Shown here: positions 57,170-64,000 of the stretch, one piece after another
Layout: each line of letters opens with the position of its first letter
Numbering within the stretch: the first letter of the stretch is position 1
Assembly: GCA_963555705.1 (NCBI GenBank)
Contig: OY743177.1
Coordinates: forward strand, 53,086,596 to 53,150,595
Reading direction: 5' to 3'
Source of the DNA: Ligustrum vulgare
Lineage: Eukaryota; Streptophyta; Magnoliopsida; Lamiales; Oleaceae
Length of the DNA stretch: 64,000 nt
Notes under the pieces: generated by a model
Told to the model about the DNA's origin: nothing
Seen by the model: the letters and a program-made list of their open reading frames with translations, nothing else
Database searches by the model: none
Program-made: the position numbers and the translations under genes

Positions 57170-57449
57170 TGATGTGATCCCGGGAGGGGGTCACAACGGA
57201 CACGCGAAATTAAACAAAATGAAGATAGGAAAGATCCAGATTCAGCCAAGAACACAATGATTAAAAATACTGGAATAAACAAAATTGACGATAGGACCTG
57301 GACCCAACAATCACGACGCAATAAATTGACGATGCAGATTGAAGAACCGAGGATTTCGAAACGCCACAAGGGATGCCAAACTTCTTGATAAGTTTCTGAT
57401 TGGAACGCCACAAATATTCACGAAAAATTCCCCGACTGGGATCTCATCA
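57170..57449 (-). repeat. Truncated type-A LTR fused to inverted type-B end
   Basis: 57170-57426 matches the start of 54913-55760. At CGAAAA it switches to TTCCCCGACTGGGATCTCATCA, the reverse complement of the type-B LTR start at 56494. Confidence 0.85.
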
Positions 57450-57454
57450 GAAGC

Positions 57455-57950
57455 CCTTGAAAAATTCACTCACTTCAAACACTTTGTTGAAAATCAGTTT
57501 GGCAATAAAATAAAAGTCCTTCAATCAGATTGGGGAAGAGAATATAGGCCCTTTACGAACCTAGTCTCACAAGCTAGAATAAACTTTAGACATTCATGTC
57601 CAAAGACCTCAGTCCAAAACGGAAGGGTAGAGAGAAAACATCGACATATAACTTAAATCGGTCTAACTCTTCTAGCACAAGCAAAAATGCCATTAAAATT
57701 TTGGTGGGATGCCTTTGAATGTGCAGTACAATTGATAAATGTCTTACCAACTCCCATCCTACACATGAAAACACCTTACCAAATACTTCATAAAAGGGAA
57801 TTTGATTACAACAGCCTCAAAGTCTTCGGTTGCTCTTGTTTTCCATGCATCAGACCATTCCAGAATCACAAGTTTGGTTTCCATTCCTTAAAGTGTGTCT
57901 ATCTTGGCCAAAGTTCCTCTCATAAAGGATAAAAGTGTTTAGGGTCTACT
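57455..57950 (+). pseudogene. Copia integrase, C-terminal part
   Basis: Resumes after the mosaic: FTHFKHFVENQFGNKIKVLQ, SDWGREYR, then VQNGRVERKHRHI with a TAA at 57654 just after it. MPLKFWWDAFECAVQLINVL and the GKR-like region with VFGCSCFPCIRPF follow. The second half of the core and the C-terminal domain are thus present but frame-broken. Confidence 0.85.
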
Positions 57951-57984
57951 GGTAAACTCTATATTTCAAGAAATGTAGTATTTA

Positions 57985-58398
57985 ATGAGCTCAAAACAGG
58001 ACTCCTCCCAAATCCTTAGTAACTCCAATGTCAACTCACTTTTTCATCTCCCAGTTAACTCTTACATTCCAAACATCCCAGCTGAAACAACTCCACTTGA
58101 CAGTGACTCTGCAGAGGATCTCTACCGCTCTAGTCCTAATCTAGCTGATCATGAAATACATACTCAAGATCCTCAATCAAGGGAGTTTAACAGTGAAGGC
58201 AGTCAGACAATTGCAATTCATGAATCTCAGACTCTACCACAGGAACAACCTCAAGAAAATACTCAGAATATTGAGCAGGAACATATTGATCAGGAACATC
58301 CCTCTAATCATCACTCTGATCAGAGTGTTGAGCAGGAACTTGGTTCCAGTAAGAAGAATTTCAGATCAAAACAACATCACATGACTACTAGAAGTTAA
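57985..58398 (+). pseudogene. Copia linker between integrase and RT
   Basis: Ser/Gln/Glu-rich low-complexity segment of 137 codons (QEQPQENTQNIEQEHIDQEH), ending HHMTTRS, the usual motif just before RT in copia, followed by TAA. Confidence 0.75.
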
Positions 58399-58439
58399 GC
58401 AAGGATATTTAAGCCAAAGACTTATCTCAGCCATTCTCT

Positions 58440-59460
58440 TCCCCAGTCTTCTCTGCAGCAAAGAGAACCACAGTCAGTCAGTGATGCTCTATATAAAAAA
58501 AACTGGAAAAATGCAATGCAAATGGAGTATGATGCCCTAATGAAAAATGGAACTTGGTGTTTGGTTCCATACTCTTCCTCTCACAAACTGATTGGCAACA
58601 AATGGGTTTTTAAACTCAAAACTAACTCAGATGGCACCACAAATAAATATAAGGCTAGGCTAGTAGCCAAAGGATTTCATCAGGTGCCTGGCTTGGATTT
58701 CCGTGAGACATTCAGCCCTATGGTAAAAACAGCAACCATCAGAATTGTTCTAACTCTGGCAGTATCTAAGAGATGGAGAGTGAGGCAGGTTGACATCAAT
58801 AATGCTCTTCTAAATGGAAGCTTGGAAGAAACACTTTATATGCCACAGCCTGAAGGGTTCACAGACAACAAGAAACCTGTATATGTTTGCAAGCTTCACA
58901 AGGCTTAGACAGGCACCTAGGGCCTGGTATGACAAGCTAAGAAATACACTAATTTGCTGAAACTTCACACAGTCAAAATCAGACAACTCTCTCTTCTTCC
59001 TCATAGATCAAGGTACTATCATTCTTGTCCTTATCTACGTTGATGACATTATTATAACTAGAAACAATTCAGCTATGATTGATTCTTTTATTCAACAACT
59101 GGACCATAAGTTTGCACTCAAAGATATGGGTGATTTGAGTTACTTTCTGGGCATTGAGGTGATTAGAGATGGAAATGGAATGTATCTTACCCAAAGAAAA
59201 TATATCACAGACCTGCTAGACAAATTTGGTTTACAACACACCAAGCCTTGCTCTACTCCCATGATCACTGGAAGACCCATCACAGCAACAGGGGGGAGAA
59301 TTACTGAAAAACCCAACTCTTTATCGTAGTACTGTGGGTGGACTTCAATACTTGACACATACACGTCCTGATATTGCATTCCATGTGAATAAAATTAGCC
59401 AGTACCTGCAATCACCAACAAGTGAGCACTGGGGAGCCATTAAGAGAATTTTCAGGTAAC
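58440..59460 (+). pseudogene. Copia reverse transcriptase
   Basis: NGTWCLVPYSSSHKLIGNKW, VFKLKTNSDGT, ARLVAKGFHQVPGLDFRETF, VRQVDINNALLNGSLEE, YVDDIIIT (about 59038) and KDMGDLSYFLGIEV. The metal-binding YVDD is intact, but stops at 58906 and 59327 and frame changes break it. Confidence 0.88.
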
Positions 59461-59499
59461 TTAAGGGTACTATTAATCAAGGTCTGTACATTCAATAAA

Positions 59500-60001
59500 A
59501 TGAAAGAATAGATCTTACATGCTTCACAGATGCAGATTGGGCCTCCTGCCAAGATGACTGTAGATCGGTGGCTGGTTATTGTGTGTACATTGGTGAATCT
59601 TTAGTCTCCTGGTCTTCAAAGAAGCAGCAAGTAGTTGCACGATCAAGTGCTGAAGCCGAGTACAGAGCACTCGCTTATGCAGCAGCTGAATTGACATGGA
59701 TTCAGTCTTTGTTTAGATAATTGAAACTTCAAGCTTCCAAGACTCCCATAATTTGGTGTGATAGCATGAGCGCCAGTACTTTAGCCTCTAATCCTGTGTT
59801 CCACGCTCGAACGAAACATATAGAAATTGATGTCCACTTCATGAGAGATAAGGTACTGAACAAAGAGCTGGAGGTAAGGTATGTTCCTACAAGTGATCAG
59901 ATTGCAGACCTTTTTACGAAACCAATTTCTGGTTCAAGGTTCGATTCTCTCAAGAACAAACTGAACCTCCTGGAAGTAAAGTTCAGTTTGAAAGGGGGAG
60001 C
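59500..60001 (+). pseudogene. Copia RNase H and polyprotein end
   Basis: TCFTDADWASCQDD, SWSSKKQQVVARSSAEAEYR, IIWCDSMSASTLASNPVF, ARTKHIEIDVHFMRDKV and TSDQIADLFTKPISGSRF. The conserved acidic residues D, E and D are visible. A TAA (about 59718) interrupts it. Confidence 0.87.
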
Positions 60002-60326
60002 TGAGAATAGGACTGATTTGCAACAATTAATAGTCAAGGGCCCAGAGTGTAAATCATCAGACCAACAACTCTCAAAGGCGTATTTTTCAAATACAAAACT
60101 CGTTTTCCCTGCTGGATAAAAGATCAGAATGCAACGGGGTAGAATTTTAGTGCTTGTACCTTTTATTCCTTCTTGCTGATTTTATGGAAAATCTGTAACA
60201 GAGTAGTCTTTCTCTTTCCTTGTTGTTATGTACATAGTCTATTTATAGGAGAACAGATTAAGCAGTAAATTTTAACCTTTATGCAATAGAAAAATACTTT
60301 TCAGATTTCTTCTCCCTTTTTTAACT
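60002..60326 (+). repeat. 3' LTR of Ale-like copia
   Basis: 325 bp partner of 52710-53032, preceded by the PPT. Confidence 0.88.
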
Positions 60327-61242
60327 GCAAGAAACCAAGAAGTACTTTCTATTTAAATACAGTTAGTGAAAGAGGAACAACCTTTAATTCCTTAGATGTA
60401 TATACTGGTTTCAAACACCCAAAGACACAAAAACATGGCTGAATTAAGCAGTTTTACACCCCGCCACAAGAAAGAAATGTTAGTTTTCTCTTTGTTCATA
60501 GTAATGTATGATCCATTGACAATGTCTAGGTTCACATTTTATAATCGATAAGTAATTGTTGACTGGTTTTGAGATATTCATATAATCTTCAAGCATGATG
60601 GATTTGTTATGTGGTATATTTGTGAATCCATAGTCGATACTGGTGAACTTCTCGGTGGGATCTTAGGTTGATTGACCTCTATGCCTGGTAGCTTGAGGTG
60701 GCATAGTTAAGTGTATTCTTCATCATCACTTTTTAGAATTGTGAATGTAGACTAATCCATTGGAATTCTTATACTTGGAATTGAAAATTTTGATTTTTTC
60801 TCAAGCATGGACTCGGCGAGAAGAATACTCTCGCTATGAGAACTGGATCAATGTGAATTTTTCTTTATCATTCATCACTATTAGAATCTTGCCACTATAA
60901 GGAGACATGAAATTTGTAATATTTTCCTCCATTTATGATGCTCAAAATTCAAAAGAGCTGCTATACGATTATCGTTTAACTCATGATAAGATCTTAGAGG
61001 AGTTTATAAATTACTCTTACCTCCTATAGCATCTGACTGTTAAACATTTTCTTTCTTTCCCTTTCATTTGCCTTTAGTTTAGTACAAATTGGAAAGTTTA
61101 ATAATTTTAAAAGAATTAAAAAAAAAGAAGAAATCAATAAATGATTTTTCAAATAAAAGAATGAAGAACCAAATGTCAAATATAGAAAGCGCAATTTTGG
61201 AGTGTGAAATACCTTTTTTTCCCTTAAATAAAATGTGTTATT
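60327..61242. other. Unique stretch without supported genes
   Basis: A 38-codon plus frame from ATG about 60435 (MAELSSFTPRHKKEMLVF) is too short to judge. Otherwise nothing was recognised. Confidence 0.4.
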
Positions 61243-62232
61243 GTTGGATATTGGTTTAATAAATCGAGAAATTGGTTAATTATTGAAAATAGAATAAATT
61301 GACTTCCTGTCGATTTCGGCCAAATACTCAAACCTGACTTTATCCATTTAGGCAAATTATTTTGCCACTTCGCCGCTTCGGAGCGCACAAATGGGGATCG
61401 AATGAGAATTTAGATTTTCTGCATGCATTAAAGGGTATATTTGACATTTTGAAACCAATATCGGATGAATAAGAAATTACGAAAAAGAACAAAAGTACGG
61501 TTAGAATTTTGCCATCCGATCACATGTCAACTGTTTTACTAAAAATTCTGTTACGCGTAAAGCCGTGCGATTGCATGGCTTATAACGGTGCGATCGCACG
61601 GTGGTCCGAAGGGATGTGTATTTCCGAAGAGTTGCAATGTTTGGAAATGTTGCATGGATTGGTCCACACCACTTCGTCCACAACCTTTCATACTCTATAA
61701 AAAGGACCCTTGGGGTGTCCCAAAACACACATCAATGATATGCAATATCACTATCATTCTCTTCTCTCTTCCTAAATCAAATTCTTGCATTTTTGTTGCA
61801 TTATTTTGATTTTTCTTGTTCGTTTCTTCTTGGAGTACATAAACCGAAATTCAGGTTCGTTGTGTTTATGTTTTGGAGTGCTACAAACACAAGTTGAAGT
61901 CGTTGTATCTTAGGAGTCGATTGCCATAAACTGTTGGCACATTTGCGGGGCAAATTCGACTTAAGGACAAAGTGTTCAACACTTGCCTCGACCTTGTCCA
62001 TTTCTTTTTCTTCTTGTTTTCCGTGTTGTTATTTCGTCCACTTGTCAGCACGAATTTCATATATAATATTCTATTTCTTTGGCACCACTATTTACAAAAC
62101 AATCTTAAGTCGAATTTTCTTCTATATTTTGTTGAAGTGACATACTTGTTGGTTAAACTTGTTAAGTTTAACTTCTTCTACTCTTCTATTTCTATTTTGA
62201 TTTGGTTGATATTCTGTTTTACGTAAGAAGAA
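61243..62232 (+). repeat. 5' LTR and leader of the right-edge copia element
   Basis: A probable LTR start TGTTGGATATTGG is at 61243, with a TATA box TATAAAAAG at 61696-61704. A GC-rich palindromic stretch lies at about 61560-61610 (CCGTGCGATTGC...GTGCGATCGCACGG). The 3' LTR lies beyond the window, so the LTR end and PBS cannot be fixed; an end near GTTGGCACA (about 61941) is possible. Confidence 0.6.
61696..61704 (+). promoter_or_regulatory. Probable TATA box of the LTR
   Basis: CTCTATAAAAAGGACC, about 530 bp upstream of the gag ATG. Confidence 0.65.
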
Positions 62233-64000
62233 ATGAATACAGTTGTTAATACCGATACTACTTCGAATGATACTTCGAACATGGGAACTTCTGAAGGAAG
62301 TATTCCTACCAGTGTAATTCCTCAGGTTGTGAATCCAACTACTACTAATGTGATTCCTACGATTGTGGGTGCCCCTACTATCTTACATTCAAACTCCATT
62401 CCACATGGGGAAAAGCCGGAGAAATTTATTGGGGTTAATTTCAAAAGGTGGCAACAGAAAATGCTATTCTATCTCACAACCCTCCACTTGGAAAAATTCT
62501 TGAATGAAGATCCTCCCGCCATACAAGAAGGGAAAAACAATAGGGCATCATTGATTGCTTGGAATGCTTGGAAACATTCAAATTTTTTATGCAAGAATTA
62601 CATTCTGAATGGCTTGGACAACACCTTATACAATGTATATTGCTCCAAGAAATCTGCAAATGAACTATGGGAATCCTTGGAAAAGAAATACAAGACCGAA
62701 GATGCCGGAACAAAGAAGTTCATTGTGGAAAAGTTCTTGGACTACAAGATGGTAGATTCGAAGACCATCATTAGTCAAGTGCAAGAATTGCAAGTCATAC
62801 TCCATGGCATTCGTGTGGAGAATATACCTGTGAGCGAATCATTTCAAGTGCCTGCAATTATCGAGAAACTTCCACCCATGTAGAGGGACTTCAAAAACTA
62901 TCTGAAGCATAAGCGCAAGGAGATGAACATTGAAGAAATTGTGGTCCGATTGAGGATTGAAGAAGACAACCGAAGTTTGGACAAACGTGTTGGGAATAGC
63001 ATACCACAAGTAAAGGCAAATGTGGTGGGATCTAGCAATAACAAAGGGAAAAAGAGAAAGCATTCCGTTGAACAAACAAAGAAGAATGCAAAGAAGTTCA
63101 AGAAAAACTGCTATACTTATGGAAATGTTGGACATCGCTCGGTTGATTGTCATAAACCTAAGAAGCAAGCCCAAGCCCAAGCCCAAGCCAACACAGTCGA
63201 ATTTGATGCCATATCAAATGTCATGTCCGATATGAATTTATCGGCGGTTGTTTCTGAATGCAACCTTGTTGGAAATATCATGGAATGGTGGGTTGATATG
63301 GGTGCAACCCGTCATATTTGTGCTGATAGAGGAATGTTCACATCATACACTCCAACTGAGGGAGAAAAATTATTTATGGGGAACTCCTCAACATCCAAAG
63401 TGGAAGGACAAGGCAAAATGGTATTGAAGATGACGTCAGGAAAAGAACTTAGCCTCAATAATGTCATTCACGTATCGGATATTCGCAAGAACCTTGTATC
63501 GGGTTCTTTGTTAAGCAAGAATGACTTTAAACTAGTCTTTGTATCAGATAAGTTTGTACTTACCAAAAATAATATATATGTAGGTAAAGGCTATATAAAA
63601 GATGGACTATTCAAAATGAATGTCCTAACTGTTGTACCAAATACTTCAAGCAATAAAACATCATCTTCAGTTTATATTCTTGAGTCATCTAATCTATGAC
63701 ATCATAGATTAGGACATGCAAACTTTTATTCAATACGCAAATTAATGAATTTAAGTTTACTTTCGAATATGCATTTTAATAATGGAAAATGCGAAACATG
63801 TGTAGAGGCAAAAGCGGCCAAAACACCATTTCATTCGGTTGAACGAAACACCACACCATTAGAGCTAATTCACACGGATGTGTGTGATTTGAAGTTCATA
63901 CAAACAAGAGGTGGTAAAAAGTATTTCATCACATTCATAGATGATTGTACAAGATACTGTTATGTATACTTGTTGAAAAGCAAAGATGAAGCTTTGGAAG
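62233..64000 (+). pseudogene. Ty1/copia Gag-protease-integrase (runs off window)
   Basis: ATG 62233 starts a Ser/Thr-rich leader. Capsid follows: HGEKPEKFIGVNFKRWQQKM, NELWESLEKKYKTEDAGTKK. A TAG replaces the expected Trp at 62881. The zinc knuckle reads CYTYGNVGHRSVDC, so its second Cys is Tyr. The protease site reads VDMGATRH, with Met where Thr/Ser is normal. A TGA replaces Trp before HHRLGHAN (63697-63699). The GAG-pre-integrase [14 protein letters not shown] and integrase [11 protein letters not shown]...[11 protein letters not shown] follow to the window end. It is inactive. Its lesions are of the C-to-T or G-to-A type. Confidence 0.88.

Larger units (their letters stand above)
54913..57449 (-). 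mobile_element. Mosaic of two related gypsy families inserted in copia integrase
   Basis: Flanked by TSD GAAGC (54908-54912, 57450-57454), so it inserted as one unit by integrase. Left to right it holds: a full type-A LTR (54913-55760), PPT, a gag fragment (56088-55813), leader and PBS, a partial type-B LTR (56494-56882), a second leader and PBS (57156-57167), a partial type-A LTR (57170-57426), and 23 bp of type-B LTR end in opposite orientation (57427-57449). It has no RT or integrase. Two primer sites and a chimeric right end suggest template switching between co-packaged RNAs or rearrangement before integration. Confidence 0.82.
52710..60326 (+). mobile_element. Defective Ty1/copia element (Ale-like), interrupted by gypsy mosaic
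   Basis: LTRs of about 0.32 kb lie at 52710-53032 and 60002-60326, both starting TGAGAATAGGA. A PBS variant TGGTATTAGAGC follows the first and PPT TTTGAAAGGGGGAGC precedes the second. Domain order is gag, protease, integrase, RT, RNase H, the copia order. The polyprotein carries many stops and frameshifts and is split inside integrase at 54912 by the 2.5-kb mosaic gypsy insertion. LTRs differ at about 14-15 positions. No TSD was found (left TGAAT, right TGCAA) and the LTR 3' end is AAC rather than CA, so the exact ends are uncertain. Confidence 0.9.

Overview
The window looks like repeat-dominated heterochromatin of a flowering plant, most likely a eudicot. The evidence is AT-rich DNA with almost no intact host genes, stacked Ty1/copia and Ty3/gypsy LTR retrotransposons with plant-type initiator-Met primer sites, plant Helitron ends, Mutator-like elements (MULEs), a retrocopy of plant ribosomal protein S13, and a broken secreted glycine-rich protein gene. 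I cannot name the species. The calls rest on reading termini, target-site duplications (TSDs), primer-binding sites (PBS), polypurine tracts (PPT) and protein motifs by eye. No search was run.

Layout, left to right. 260-7292 is a near-perfect 7-kb palindrome of a MULE: two 3.3-kb arms about a 53-bp spacer, each arm carrying a convergent, differently broken transposase gene. The right arm also holds a poly(A)-tailed, 5'-truncated S13 retrocopy. 9270-11752 is a young minus-strand copia-type element that has only gag between its LTRs (TSD CATTA). 12177-17489 is a small secreted glycine-rich protein gene (minus strand) split by a solo LTR (12301-17374, TSD CATAG), which is itself split by a second solo LTR (14006-16723, TSD GTTAT). 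A fold-back MULE-type MITE (17611-18445, 10-bp TSD) sits in the promoter of that gene. 18961-19856 is another solo LTR (TSD CCGTA). 20532-26871 is a Helitron carrying an opposite-strand Helitron (20553-24282) 21 bp from its 5' end. More decayed Helitron and hAT-like ends follow.

29113-35351 is a minus-strand Ty3/gypsy element resembling the Tat/Ogre group. It keeps a gag region and an intron-containing antisense ORF but has no recognisable pol. 36382-48608 is an old, degraded copia element with 1.4-kb LTRs, interrupted by a solo LTR (43364-45758, TSD TAAGG). 48925-52077 is a plus-strand, pol-less Ty3/gypsy element (TSD CTTCC). 52710-60326 is a defective copia element (Ale-like by protein similarity) whose integrase is interrupted by a mosaic of two related gypsy families (54913-57449, TSD GAAGC). 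From 61243 to the window end lies the 5' part of another copia element.

How it fits together: the non-autonomous elements (gag-only copia, pol-less gypsy elements, MITE, Helitrons) depend on proteins supplied elsewhere. The MULE palindrome is the arrangement expected to fold into long double-stranded RNA if transcribed through, so it is a candidate natural silencer of its own family. Three related LTR families share arrays of the palindrome TTACGGCCGTAA, the most unusual short-sequence signal here. Host coding content is limited to the broken glycine-rich gene, the S13 retrocopy and a few unrecognised fragments.
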